From assembly GCF_900445235.1 (NCBI RefSeq), contig NZ_UFSM01000001.1, forward strand, positions 1,751,501-1,815,500: a DNA stretch of 64,000 nt, in the 5' to 3' direction. The notes under the pieces were generated by a model. It made no database searches. It saw nothing but the letters and a program-made list of their open reading frames with translations, and was not told where the DNA came from. Numbering within the stretch: position 1 is the first letter of the stretch; the number at the start of each line of letters is the position of its first letter. Below are positions 35,712-44,276 of this stretch, piece after piece. A program made the translations under genes and the position numbers. Source of the DNA: Aminobacter aminovorans. GTDB lineage: Bacteria > Pseudomonadota > Alphaproteobacteria > Rhizobiales > Rhizobiaceae.

Positions 35712-37100
35712 ATGACCGAGACGGTCAAACTCAAATCCCCCATCAATGGCTCGATCTTTGTCGAGCGGCCGGTCGCTTCCGACCAGGCGATCAATGCAGC
35801 AGTCGAACGCGCCCGCACAGCGCAGGCCGACTGGGCCCGTGTGCCGGTCGCCGAGCGCGCCGCCTATATGCTCAAGATGCTCGAGGCGCTGGTTGCGATG
35901 AGCGACGAGATCGTGCCCGAACTGGCCTGGCAGATGGGCCGGCCGACCCGCTATGGCGGCGAGTTCGGCGGCGTCAGGGAACGTACCCAATACATGGTCG
36001 AGATCGCCGAGCGCGCGCTCGCGCCGGTGCCGGCATCCAACCCCAAGGACGGCTTCCTTCGCTACGTGAAGAAGGACCCGCTCGGCGTGGTGATGGTCAT
36101 CGCGCCGTGGAACTATCCCTACCTCACCGCCGTCAACACCATCGTGCCCGCGCTGATCGCCGGTTCGACCGTCATCCTCAAACACGCCGCTCAGACCCTG
36201 CTCGTCGGCGAGCGTTTCGCCAAGGCCTTCGAGGCCGCCGGGCTGCCGAAATACGTCTTCCAGAACCTGGTGCTCAACCACGCCCAGACCGAGAAGCTGC
36301 TCGCCTCGGGCAAGGTCGACCACGTCAACTTCACCGGCTCGGTCGCTGGCGGCCGCGCCATCGAAAAGGCAGCGGCGGGCACCTTCATGACGCTCGGCCT
36401 CGAGCTCGGCGGCAAGGATCCGGCTTATGTGCTGCCCGACGCCAAGCTCGACCATGCGGTTGCCAATCTCGTCGAGGGCGCATTCTTCAATTCGGGCCAG
36501 TGCTGCTGCGGCATCGAGCGCGTCTATGTCCACGAGAAGATCTACGACCAGTTCGTCGAGGGCTTCATCGCCGAGACCAAGAGCTATGTGCTCGGCAATC
36601 CGCTCGAGCAGGCAACGACGATGGGGCCGATGGCCCAGGCGCGCTTCGCCGACTTCATCCGCGAGCAGAAGGCCGAGGCCCTGCGCAAGGGTGCGGTCGC
36701 CCACATGAACACCAAAGACGACCAGGACAAGGCGGGTTCGCCCTACCTGCCGGCCGAGGTGCTGACCAATGTCGACCACCAGATGTCGGTCATGCGCGAC
36801 GAAAGTTTTGGCCCGATCGTCGGCATCATGAAGGTGCGCAACGACGACGAGGCGATCGCGCTGATGAACGACAGCCCCTACGGCCTCACCGCTTCGATCT
36901 GGACCGCTGATACCGAGCACGCCATTTCGGTCGGCGACCGTGTCGAGACAGGCACCGTGTTCATGAACCGCTGCGATTATCTCGATCCGGCGCTTGTCTG
37001 GACCGGCGTCAAGGACACCGGCAAGGGTGCTGCGCTGTCGCAGATCGGCTACGACAATTTGACCCGGCCGAAGTCGTATCACCTGCGCGAGAAGATCTGA
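35712..37100 (+). CDS. NAD(P)+-dependent aldehyde dehydrogenase
   Basis: 462 residues from the ATG at 35712 (GGAAGGA eight bases upstream). [21 protein letters not shown] with the general-base Glu, and the catalytic Cys region FNSGQCCCGIERVY (three consecutive Cys) are present. In this operon it most likely oxidises a gamma-glutamyl aminoaldehyde made by the downstream alcohol dehydrogenase. The succinate-semialdehyde/betaine-type ALDH superfamily is certain; the substrate is inferred from context. Confidence 0.93.
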   Translation: MTETVKLKSPINGSIFVERPVASDQAINAAVERARTAQADWARVPVAERAAYMLKMLEALVAMSDEIVPELAWQMGRPTRYGGEFGGVRERTQYMVEIAERALAPVPASNPKDGFLRYVKKDPLGVVMVIAPWNYPYLTAVNTIVPALIAGSTVILKHAAQTLLVGERFAKAFEAAGLPKYVFQNLVLNHAQTEKLLASGKVDHVNFTGSVAGGRAIEKAAAGTFMTLGLELGGKDPAYVLPDAKLDHAVANLVEGAFFNSGQCCCGIERVYVHEKIYDQFVEGFIAETKSYVLGNPLEQATTMGPMAQARFADFIREQKAEALRKGAVAHMNTKDDQDKAGSPYLPAEVLTNVDHQMSVMRDESFGPIVGIMKVRNDDEAIALMNDSPYGLTASIWTADTEHAISVGDRVETGTVFMNRCDYLDPALVWTGVKDTGKGAALSQIGYDNLTRPKSYHLREKI

Positions 37101-37135
37101 TTTCCCGAACGCCAATCTGATTCTGAAAGCAAAAA

Positions 37136-38308
37136 ATGTCCAAACTCGTTTCCAAGTGGAATTACCCGACCACCGTCCGCTTCGGCGCCGGCCGCATATC
37201 CGAGCTGCCCGACGTGCTTGCCGCCACCGGCATCAAGAAGCCGCTGTTCGTCACCGATCCCGGACTCGCCAAGCTGCCGGTCGTGGCATCCACGCTGAAG
37301 ATCCTCGACGACGCCAAGGTGCCCTATGGCGTCTTCTCCGACGTCAAGCCGAACCCGGTCGAATCGAACCTCACCGCCGGCATCGCCGTGTTCAAGAAGG
37401 GCAAGCATGACGGTGTCATCGCCTTCGGCGGCGGCTCGGCGCTCGATCTGGGTAAGCTGATCGCCTTCCAGGCCGGCCAGACGCTGCCAGTGTGGGATTT
37501 CGAGGACGTCGGCGACTGGTGGACCCGCGCCAATTCCGACGCCATCGCGCCGATCATCGCCGTGCCAACCACCGCCGGCACGGGCTCCGAGGTCGGCCGT
37601 GCGGGTGTCATCACCAATGAAGAGACCCACACAAAGAAGGTCATCTTCCATCCCAAGCTTCTGCCGGCGATCGTCATCGCCGACCCCGAGCTTTCGGTCG
37701 GCATGCCGTCCTTCATCACTGCCGGTACCGGCATGGACGCCTTCGCCCACTGCCTCGAAGCCTATTGCGCCCCTGGCTACCATCCGATGGCCGACGGCAT
37801 CGCTGTCGAAGGCATCCGCCTGGTGTTCGAGAACCTGCCCAAGGCCTATGCCAACGGCAAGGATCTGACAGCCCGCGCCCACATGATGAGTGCCGCCGCC
37901 ATGGGGGCTGCCGCCTTCCAGAAGGGCCTCGGCGCCATCCATTCGCTGTCACATCCGATCGGCGCGCTCTATGACACCCATCACGGCATGACCAACGCCG
38001 TGTTCATGCCTTATGTGCTCGCCTTCAACCGCGATGCCATCGAAGCGAAGATCGCCCGCCTCTCGGCCTATTGCGGAATCAAGGGCGGTTTCGACGGTTT
38101 CGCCAAGGCGGTCATCAAGCTGCGCAAGGAGCTCAAGGTGCCGCACGCGCTGCCCAGCCTGATCAAGGGCCTCGACATGGACAAGAAGCGCAAGACCCTG
38201 ATCGCCGACATGGCGGTGGTCGATCCGACCGCCGGCGGCAACCCGGTCAAGCTCACCAAGAAGGCCGCGCTCGGCTTGCTTGAAAACGCCATCGAAGGGA
38301 CGGTTTGA
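37136..38308 (+). CDS. Iron-containing alcohol dehydrogenase
   Basis: 390 residues, normal family length. IAFGGGSALDLGK binds NAD, TTAGTGSEVGRAGVI is the family signature, and metal ligands are supplied by Asp in ADPEL and His in GMDAFAHCLEAY, HSLSHPIGALYDTHHG. Group III Fe-ADHs oxidise primary alcohols or reduce aldehydes. Placed 35 bases after the aldehyde dehydrogenase gene, it gives the alcohol-to-aldehyde step of the proposed gamma-glutamyl amino-alcohol pathway. Confidence 0.95.
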   Translation: MSKLVSKWNYPTTVRFGAGRISELPDVLAATGIKKPLFVTDPGLAKLPVVASTLKILDDAKVPYGVFSDVKPNPVESNLTAGIAVFKKGKHDGVIAFGGGSALDLGKLIAFQAGQTLPVWDFEDVGDWWTRANSDAIAPIIAVPTTAGTGSEVGRAGVITNEETHTKKVIFHPKLLPAIVIADPELSVGMPSFITAGTGMDAFAHCLEAYCAPGYHPMADGIAVEGIRLVFENLPKAYANGKDLTARAHMMSAAAMGAAAFQKGLGAIHSLSHPIGALYDTHHGMTNAVFMPYVLAFNRDAIEAKIARLSAYCGIKGGFDGFAKAVIKLRKELKVPHALPSLIKGLDMDKKRKTLIADMAVVDPTAGGNPVKLTKKAALGLLENAIEGTV

Positions 38309-38473
38309 GACTAGTGTCGAGACGTGATCCCGAATTGTATAGTCGGCAAAACAAAGGGGAGGGGTTTGGGAGGCATCCGGAATTTAATTAGCCGGTAAAC
38401 AACGGCGACGATTGCGACAACCGATTAAAAGTAGTTAACTTTTTCCCACTGCGGGCGCTGGCTTCATGGAACT

Positions 38474-38494
38474 TTCATGTGACTGTCACATGAA
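38474..38494. promoter_or_regulatory. Perfect 21-bp palindrome upstream of the ABC operon
   Basis: TTCATGTGAC, a central T, and GTCACATGAA, about 54 bases before the receptor gene start. The symmetry and position suggest an operator. The gap from the alcohol dehydrogenase gene is 239 bases and holds no gene. Confidence 0.6.
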
Positions 38495-38547
38495 GCAATT
38501 ACCGCATCGCAGGCGTCTCATGGCGTCAGTTCAACGGAGAGAACAAC

Positions 38548-39654
38548 ATGTTCAAGTTTGCAGGGAAAGTGCTTTCCCTAAGCGCGGCGTCGCTGATGGT
38601 GACGACGGCTTTTGTGTCGGCCCAGGATATGGCCGCACTCGAAGCCGCCGCGAAGGCGGAGGGCCAGCTGACCACGATCGCGCTGCCGCATGACTGGTGC
38701 GGCTATGGCGCCGTCATCGAAGGTTTCAAGAAGAAGTACCCCGAGATCACTGTCAACGAGCTGAACCCCGACGCGGGCTCCAGCGACGAGATCGAGGCGA
38801 TCAAGGCAAACAAGGACAACAAGGGCCCGCAGGCGCCTGACGTCATCGACGTCGGTCTCTCCTACGGCCCGCAGGCCAAGGCCGACGGCCTGATCCAGCC
38901 CTACAAGGTCGCGACCTGGGATTCGATCCCCGATACCGCCAAGGACGCCGAAGGCTACTGGTACGGCGACTATTACGGCGTGCTGTCCTTCGAAGTGAAC
39001 AAGGACCTCGTCAAGAATGCGCCGGCCGACTGGGCCGATCTGCTCAAGGACGAGTACAAGAACTCGGTTGCGCTCGCCGGTGACCCGCGCGCGTCCAACC
39101 AGGCGATCCAGGGCGTCTATGCCGCCGGTCTCGGCTCAGGTGCCACCGACGCGGCTTCGGCTGCCGAGAAGGGCCTCGCCTTCTTCAAGGAGCTGAACGC
39201 CAAGGGCAACTTCGTGCCGGTCATCGGCAAGTCGGCCACCCTCGCACAGGGCCAGACTCCGATCCTGATCACCTGGGACTACAACGCCCTTGCTGGTCGC
39301 GACACGCTGAACGGCAACCCGCCGGTCGACGTCGTCGTCCCGGCCTCGGGCGTCGTTGCCGGCGTCTATGTCCAGGCGATCAGCGCCTATGCGCCGCACC
39401 CGAACGCTGCCAAGCTGTGGATGGAGTATCTCTATTCCGACGAAGGTCAGCTCGGCTGGCTCAAGGGCTACTGCCACCCGATCCGCTTCAACGATCTCGC
39501 CAAGAACGGCAAGATCCCGCAGGACATGCTCGACAAGCTGCCGCCGGCCGCTGCCTATGAGAAGGCCGTGTTCCCAACGCTTGAAGACCAGGCCAAGGGC
39601 AAGGAAGCTATCACCAAGCAGTGGGATGCCGTTGTCGGCGCCAACGTTCAGTAA
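38548..39654 (+). CDS. ABC transporter periplasmic receptor (extracellular solute-binding family 1)
   Basis: 368 residues with signal peptide KVLSLSAASLMVTTAFVSA. The mature protein has the AfuA/PotD/PhnS-like fold pattern: LEAAAKAEGQLTTIALPHDW, APDVIDVGLSYGP, and SGVVAGVYVQAISAYAPHPN. Cys51 (HDWCGYG) and a late Cys (KGYCHPIRF) could form a disulfide. With two permeases and an ATPase it forms a complete importer. Ligand unknown; polyamine, phosphonate, iron and amino-alcohol ligands all occur in related receptors. Confidence 0.9.
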   Translation: MFKFAGKVLSLSAASLMVTTAFVSAQDMAALEAAAKAEGQLTTIALPHDWCGYGAVIEGFKKKYPEITVNELNPDAGSSDEIEAIKANKDNKGPQAPDVIDVGLSYGPQAKADGLIQPYKVATWDSIPDTAKDAEGYWYGDYYGVLSFEVNKDLVKNAPADWADLLKDEYKNSVALAGDPRASNQAIQGVYAAGLGSGATDAASAAEKGLAFFKELNAKGNFVPVIGKSATLAQGQTPILITWDYNALAGRDTLNGNPPVDVVVPASGVVAGVYVQAISAYAPHPNAAKLWMEYLYSDEGQLGWLKGYCHPIRFNDLAKNGKIPQDMLDKLPPAAAYEKAVFPTLEDQAKGKEAITKQWDAVVGANVQ

Positions 39655-39670
39655 CTGAGCATCTGCTATC

Positions 39671-39699
39671 GCGGGCGGCTTCGCGGCCGCCCGCATTTT
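39671..39699 (+). terminator. Intercistronic hairpin after the receptor gene
   Basis: GCGGGCGGC (39671-39679) / GCCGCCCGC (39686-39694), then ATTTT. It lies 16 bases after the receptor stop. Such hairpins commonly keep receptor mRNA at a higher level than the downstream permease mRNA. Confidence 0.7.
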
Positions 39700-39718
39700 C
39701 TCTCAAGACGGCGCCCCG

Positions 39719-40633
39719 ATGACCCAAGCCAGCATATCCGACACGGCCATCGCCACACGCTCCGCTCCGCCGGACGCTCGCAGCGGTTTCCGCTTGCCGA
39801 CCCATTGGCTCGGCGTCGCGCCGTTCTTCATCTTCGCCCTGATGTTTTTGATCCTGCCGACGCTCTACCTCGTCATCGGCGCCTTCCAGAACGACCAGGG
39901 CCAGTACACGCTCGACAACATCCGTCAGCTCTTCATCGACAAGTCGATCCGCGATGCCTACTGGGTGTCGATCAAGATCAGCTTCTGGTCGGCCACCATC
40001 GGCGCCTTCATCGGCTTGGCCATGGCGATCGCCATCGTGCGCGGCGGCCTGCCTGCCTGGGTGCGCTCGTCGACGATGACGTTTTCGGGCGTTGCCTCCA
40101 ATTTCGCCGGCGTGCCACTGGCCTTCGCCTTCCTTGCCACGCTCGGCCGTCTCGGCCTGGTGACAGTGCTCCTGCGCAACATCGGCATCGACATCTACGC
40201 GATGGGCTTCAATGTCCTGACGTCGTTCGGGCTGATCATCGTCTACCTGTTCTTCCAGATCCCGCTGATGATCGTCATCATCACGCCGGCGATCGACGGG
40301 CTTAAGCGCGAGTGGGGCGAGGCGGCGGCCACGCTTGGCGCCACAACCTGGCAGTATTGGCGAATGGTCGTCATCCCGGTGCTGTGGCCGAGCTTCCTCG
40401 GTACGGTGATCCTGCTGTTTGCCAATTCCTTTGGCGCCATCGCCACCGCCTATGCCTTCACCGGCTCGTCGCTCAACATCGTGCCGATCAAGCTCTATGC
40501 GCAAATCCGCGGCGACGTGCTGCACAATCCGCATCTCGGCTATGCGCTGGCCTTCGGCATGATCGTCGTCACCGGCCTCGCCAATATCTTCTACATCTGG
40601 TTCCGCACCCGCAGCGAGAGGTGGCTGAAATGA
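39719..40633 (+). CDS. ABC transporter permease 1 (PotB-like)
   Basis: 304 residues with a ~25-residue hydrophilic start, then six hydrophobic helices. The EAA loop (EWGEAAATLGATTWQYWRMV) contacts the ATPase. Its stop overlaps the next start (ATGA). First of two inner-membrane subunits of the importer. Confidence 0.93.
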   Translation: MTQASISDTAIATRSAPPDARSGFRLPTHWLGVAPFFIFALMFLILPTLYLVIGAFQNDQGQYTLDNIRQLFIDKSIRDAYWVSIKISFWSATIGAFIGLAMAIAIVRGGLPAWVRSSTMTFSGVASNFAGVPLAFAFLATLGRLGLVTVLLRNIGIDIYAMGFNVLTSFGLIIVYLFFQIPLMIVIITPAIDGLKREWGEAAATLGATTWQYWRMVVIPVLWPSFLGTVILLFANSFGAIATAYAFTGSSLNIVPIKLYAQIRGDVLHNPHLGYALAFGMIVVTGLANIFYIWFRTRSERWLK

Positions 40634-41421
40634 AGACCGGTCGCTTCTGGGCCTGGCTCGTCTTTATCGTCGGCGCCGCCTATTTCTTCATCCCGCTGAT
40701 CGCCACCTTCGAGTTCTCGCTGCGCATGCGGCGCGGCGAATATTCCTTCGACGCCTATCGCGTGGTGCTCGGCGATGCACGTTTCCAGGAAACCTTCGCC
40801 TATTCGGTGACTGTCGCCGTGTTCACCATCCTGCTCGGCGTGTTCCTCGTCGTGCCAACCGCCTACTGGATCCGGCTGCGCATGCCGCAGCTGAGGCCAA
40901 TCGTCGAGTTCATCACGCTGTTGCCGCTGGTCATCCCGGCGATCGTGATCGTCTTCGGCTACATCAGGATGTATGGCTCGAACTCGCCGCTGCCGTTCCT
41001 CGGCTCGGCCCGCGGCACCGATGCGCTCTTGGTCATCGGCTATGCCACGCTGGCGCTGCCCTACATGTACCGCGCCGTCGACACCGGCCTGCGCACTATC
41101 GACGTGCGCACGCTGACCGAGGCTGCACAGATTCTCGGCGCTGGCTGGACGACGATCATCGCCCGCGTCATCCTGCCCAATGTGCTGATAGCCGTGCTGT
41201 CGGGCGCCTTCCTGACCTTTGCCATCGTCATCGGCGAGTTCACGCTGGCGAGCCTGCTCAACCGCCCGGCCTTCGGTCCTTATCTGCAGAACATCGGCGC
41301 CAACCGCGCTTATGAGCCGGCAGCGCTTGCGGTCATCGCCTTTGCCATCACCTGGGGCTGCATGTCGGTGATCCAGATTCTCGCCCGTTTCGCGCCGAAG
41401 TCGGCAAACCGCCCGAACTGA
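40630..41421 (+). CDS. ABC transporter permease 2 (PotC-like)
   Basis: 263 residues from the ATG at 40630, which overlaps the previous stop; the frame stays open upstream but is not coding there. Six hydrophobic helices and an EAA loop (TLTEAAQILGAGWTTIIARV). Pairs with permease 1 to form the channel. The ATPase gene follows after 19 bases. Confidence 0.93.
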   Translation: MKTGRFWAWLVFIVGAAYFFIPLIATFEFSLRMRRGEYSFDAYRVVLGDARFQETFAYSVTVAVFTILLGVFLVVPTAYWIRLRMPQLRPIVEFITLLPLVIPAIVIVFGYIRMYGSNSPLPFLGSARGTDALLVIGYATLALPYMYRAVDTGLRTIDVRTLTEAAQILGAGWTTIIARVILPNVLIAVLSGAFLTFAIVIGEFTLASLLNRPAFGPYLQNIGANRAYEPAALAVIAFAITWGCMSVIQILARFAPKSANRPN

Positions 41422-41440
41422 ACAAGAAGAGCACAAGCCA

Positions 41441-42505
41441 ATGGCCGATCCCTTCCTTTCCATCCAGAGCGTCAAGAAGTCCTTCGGCAACGTCGCCGTG
41501 GTCAAGGACTTCAACCTCGACGTCGGTGCCGGCGAGTTCGTCTCGTTCCTCGGACCATCGGGCTGCGGCAAGACCACGATGCTGCGTATCGTCGCCGGCT
41601 TCGAGGAGCCTTCGGCCGGCAAGGTGCTGATCGGCGGCAAGGACGTCACCGGCCTCAAGCCCAACCAGCGCAACATCGGCATGGTGTTCCAGGCCTATGC
41701 GCTTTTTCCCAACCTGACGGTGGCGCAGAACATCGGCTTCGGCCTCAAGGTTGCCGGCATGCCCAAGGCGCAGGCGCAGCAGCGCATCGACGAGATGCTC
41801 GCCATCATCAAGCTGCCTGACTTCGGCGACCGCTATCCCTACCAGCTCTCCGGCGGCCAGCAGCAGCGCATCGCACTTGCTCGCGCGCTCGCGCCCAAGC
41901 CAAAGCTCTTGCTGCTCGACGAGCCGCTGTCGGCGCTCGATGCAAAGGTGCGTATTTCGCTGCGCGAGGAAATCCGCTCGATCCAGAAGAAGCTCGGCAT
42001 CACCACCATCTTCGTCACCCACGACCAGGAAGAGGCGCTGTCGATGTCCGACCGCATCGTGGTGATGAACGAAGGACGGGCCGACCAGACCGGCACGCCG
42101 TTCGAGATATACAACCGCCCGTCGACCAAGTTCGTCGCCAATTTCGTCGGCACGCTCAACGTGCTCGAAGGCACGATCAGCGATGCGGCTTCCGGCACCG
42201 TCAAGATCAACGCCGAGGAGATCGGCCTCAAGGGCAAGCTCAACGGCTCCAAATCAGGCGACACGCTGTCGCTGGCGCTGCGGCCCGAGGCGATCTCGCT
42301 CGGCCGCAAGGCCGGCAACGACTCCAACTTGACCGGCCAGATCGCCGACGTGCATTTCCTGGGCTCGGTCATCCGCGTCCGCGTCGGCGTCGGCCAGAAT
42401 GTGGTGTCGCTCGACACCTTCAACAGCCCAAGCAGCCCACCGCCGGTCGTTGGCCAAAAGACCGAAATCAGCTTCTCCTCCGGAGACGTGCTGGTGCTGC
42501 ACTAG
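41441..42505 (+). CDS. ABC transporter ATP-binding protein (PotA/FbpC-like)
   Basis: 354 residues. Walker A GPSGCGKTT, Q-loop MVFQAYALFPNLTVA, signature LSGGQQQRIALARALA, Walker B LLLLDEP and switch His in THDQEEALSM. A C-terminal TOBE-type regulatory domain follows from about residue 240. It drives the importer 38548-42505. A strong terminator follows. Confidence 0.95.
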   Translation: MADPFLSIQSVKKSFGNVAVVKDFNLDVGAGEFVSFLGPSGCGKTTMLRIVAGFEEPSAGKVLIGGKDVTGLKPNQRNIGMVFQAYALFPNLTVAQNIGFGLKVAGMPKAQAQQRIDEMLAIIKLPDFGDRYPYQLSGGQQQRIALARALAPKPKLLLLDEPLSALDAKVRISLREEIRSIQKKLGITTIFVTHDQEEALSMSDRIVVMNEGRADQTGTPFEIYNRPSTKFVANFVGTLNVLEGTISDAASGTVKINAEEIGLKGKLNGSKSGDTLSLALRPEAISLGRKAGNDSNLTGQIADVHFLGSVIRVRVGVGQNVVSLDTFNSPSSPPPVVGQKTEISFSSGDVLVLH

Positions 42506-42531
42506 GGGGCTTTGTATCGAACAAATCCTGA

Positions 42532-42567
42532 GCAAAGCGGGGAAGGCTTTCCCCGCTTTGCTTTTTT
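42532..42567 (+). terminator. Rho-independent terminator of the ABC operon
   Basis: A perfect 13-bp stem (GCAAAGCGGGGAA / TTCCCCGCTTTGC), a 4-base loop, and six T. It lies 27 bases after the ATPase stop. Confidence 0.95.
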
Positions 42568-42642
42568 GGCAGCCGCTGCCTTGGGCTTTCGCCGCAGCCC
42601 GGCAGTTTCTGCGCAGATCGCCATGCGCCTCGTTCCTTCGCA

Positions 42643-42820
42643 CCCCCCTCTGGCCTGCCGGCCATCTCCCCCACAAGGAGGGAGATTAGTCTCGTCGCCG
42701 GCAGGGCTCACCCTGGAACATCGCAGGGATTAGCCCAGCGATGTTGGCGATTGGCCGAGAGGTCGATGACGGCGTGATCTCCCGCCTTGTGGGGGAGATG
42801 GCCGGCAGGCCAGAGGGGGG
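42643..42820. repeat. REPIN-like element: 44-bp near-perfect inverted repeat
   Basis: Left arm 42643-42686 and right arm 42777-42820 are reverse complements at 43 of 44 positions, with a 90-base spacer. Each arm has the TGGCCTGCCGGCCA core seen also at 35665-35678. The spacer itself contains CATCGC / GCGATG. No coding capacity. The structure fits two REP units in opposite orientation (a REPIN or small MITE). Confidence 0.85.
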
Positions 42821-43145
42821 AGGATCGCGACCTGCGAGATTTGCCTCATTTTGCCTCATTAGGCACAAGCGCATGTGACCTCTGTCAGCATCCAGCGTGG
42901 ATAACCGCCGCCGTTTCTCCACGCCCTCTCCATCTCCCGTATCAGAGACCTCGCGATCTTCCACGGGGCCCCGGCGTCTGGGCTCGGGGTGACGTGCCGG
43001 TGCCGGGCTGGCAGGCGGTCGGTTCTCCTGCTGGGTGATGGGCCCGCAAGCCCTGGTCTCGCTTGCCTCGCCCCGCAATGACGGTTGCGCGATGACGGCC
43101 CCGAGGCCCCTTCCCAAACACCTTACCGCCTTGTCTAATCCCGCC

Positions 43146-44057
43146 ATGGCTTTCACGCTTCGCCAGCTTCAGTTCTTCGTCGCCGTTGCCGAGCAGGGCA
43201 CGATTTCGCGCGCGGCGCAGAACCTGTCGATCTCGCAGTCGTCGGTCACCGAAGCGATCAAGGAACTGGAGGGCGATCTCGGCGTCGAGTTGTTCGAGCG
43301 CCATCCGCGCGGCCTCAACATCACCCACAAGGGTCACCAGTTCCTGCGCCACGCCACCAAGATCCTCGCCGACGTGTCGGACGCGCGCCGCACCTTCTTT
43401 GGCGGCCAGGCCACCGCCACCGGCCAGCTCAAGCTCGGCGTCACCTCGCTGGTCGCCGGCTACGTCTTGTCCGATCTGCTAGCCCGCTATCGCCGCGCCC
43501 ATCCGGCCGTAGAGATCTCGGCGATCGAGGACAATGGAGACTATCTCGAGCACCTGCTTGTCGGCGGCAAGCTCGATCTCGCCGTCATGGTGACCTCCAA
43601 CCTGCGCGACCGCATGGCGCTGCAATCGGAAATCCTCGAGGTCTCTGCCTATCGTCTCTGGCTGCCGCTCGGCCATCCGCTCGCCTCGGCCGAAATCATC
43701 AGCGTGGGCGACATCGCATCCGAGCCACTGATCATGCTGTCCGTCGACGAGATCGAGGAGAACACCGGCAAACTGCTTTCGGCGATCGGTGCCAAACCGC
43801 ATGTCGCCTTCCGTACGCGCTCGGTCGAGGCGGTACGCTCGCTGGTCGCGACAGGGGCAGGGGTGGCGCTGCTGCCCGACCTCGTCTACCGGCCTTGGTC
43901 GCTCGAAGGGGACCGCATCGAGTCCCGCGACGTCTCGGGCTCGCTGCCTGTGGTGCAGGTCGGCATGGTGTGGCGGCGCGGCTCGTCGCTGCCGGCGGCG
44001 GCGCGCGATTTCATCGGCATCGCGCAAGCGCAGCGGACCGTTCGCCAGAAGCTTTGA
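43146..44057 (+). CDS. LysR-family transcriptional regulator
   Basis: 303 residues from the ATG at 43146; upstream in-frame starts (43092, 43035) would add residues without family similarity. The winged HTH is at about 2-60 (GTISRAAQNLSISQSSVTEA), and the effector domain follows, with LKLGVTSLVAGYVLSDLLAR at its start. It lies immediately upstream of the ydcS-type operon on the same strand, with a LysR box between, so it probably controls that operon. Likely co-inducer: an amine or a degradation product (inference). Confidence 0.9.
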   Translation: MAFTLRQLQFFVAVAEQGTISRAAQNLSISQSSVTEAIKELEGDLGVELFERHPRGLNITHKGHQFLRHATKILADVSDARRTFFGGQATATGQLKLGVTSLVAGYVLSDLLARYRRAHPAVEISAIEDNGDYLEHLLVGGKLDLAVMVTSNLRDRMALQSEILEVSAYRLWLPLGHPLASAEIISVGDIASEPLIMLSVDEIEENTGKLLSAIGAKPHVAFRTRSVEAVRSLVATGAGVALLPDLVYRPWSLEGDRIESRDVSGSLPVVQVGMVWRRGSSLPAAARDFIGIAQAQRTVRQKL

Positions 44058-44152
44058 CGTGGCGCCTGAAAATTGGTGTCGGAAGCACGATACGCAGCTT
44101 TAGGATGCCAGAGCGTACTTTGCGCGTCCTGCCGGACACGGCGCGCTCTCGG

Positions 44153-44169
44153 TATCGGAAAAACCGATA
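44153..44169. promoter_or_regulatory. LysR-type binding site (ATC-N9-GAT) upstream of ydcS
   Basis: TATCGG-AAAAA-CCGATA, a perfect 6-bp inverted repeat that contains ATC-N9-GAT, the LTTR consensus (a T-N11-A form). It is 96 bases after the LysR stop and about 108 bases before the ydcS start. Confidence 0.65.
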
Positions 44170-44276
44170 TCACCCTTCTTTCGAATGAATTTGCGAAACC
44201 TGCGCTTTCACAGCACCTTTCGTTTCAGGGCAACACCGCCAATAAGAGAGCGGTTCCTGCACATGGGAGGATCGAG

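Larger units (their letters stand above)
42506..43145. other. 640-base gene-free region between ABC operon and lysR
   Basis: It holds the terminator at 42532-42567 and the inverted-repeat element at 42643-42820. From about 42850 to 43145 I see no gene; the frame of the downstream regulator is open from 43035, but the codons before 43146 do not resemble the family. Confidence 0.7.

Noticed and set aside
35646..37115. 489-codon open frame on the minus strand
   Set aside because: Antisense to the aldehyde dehydrogenase, whose catalytic residues are intact.
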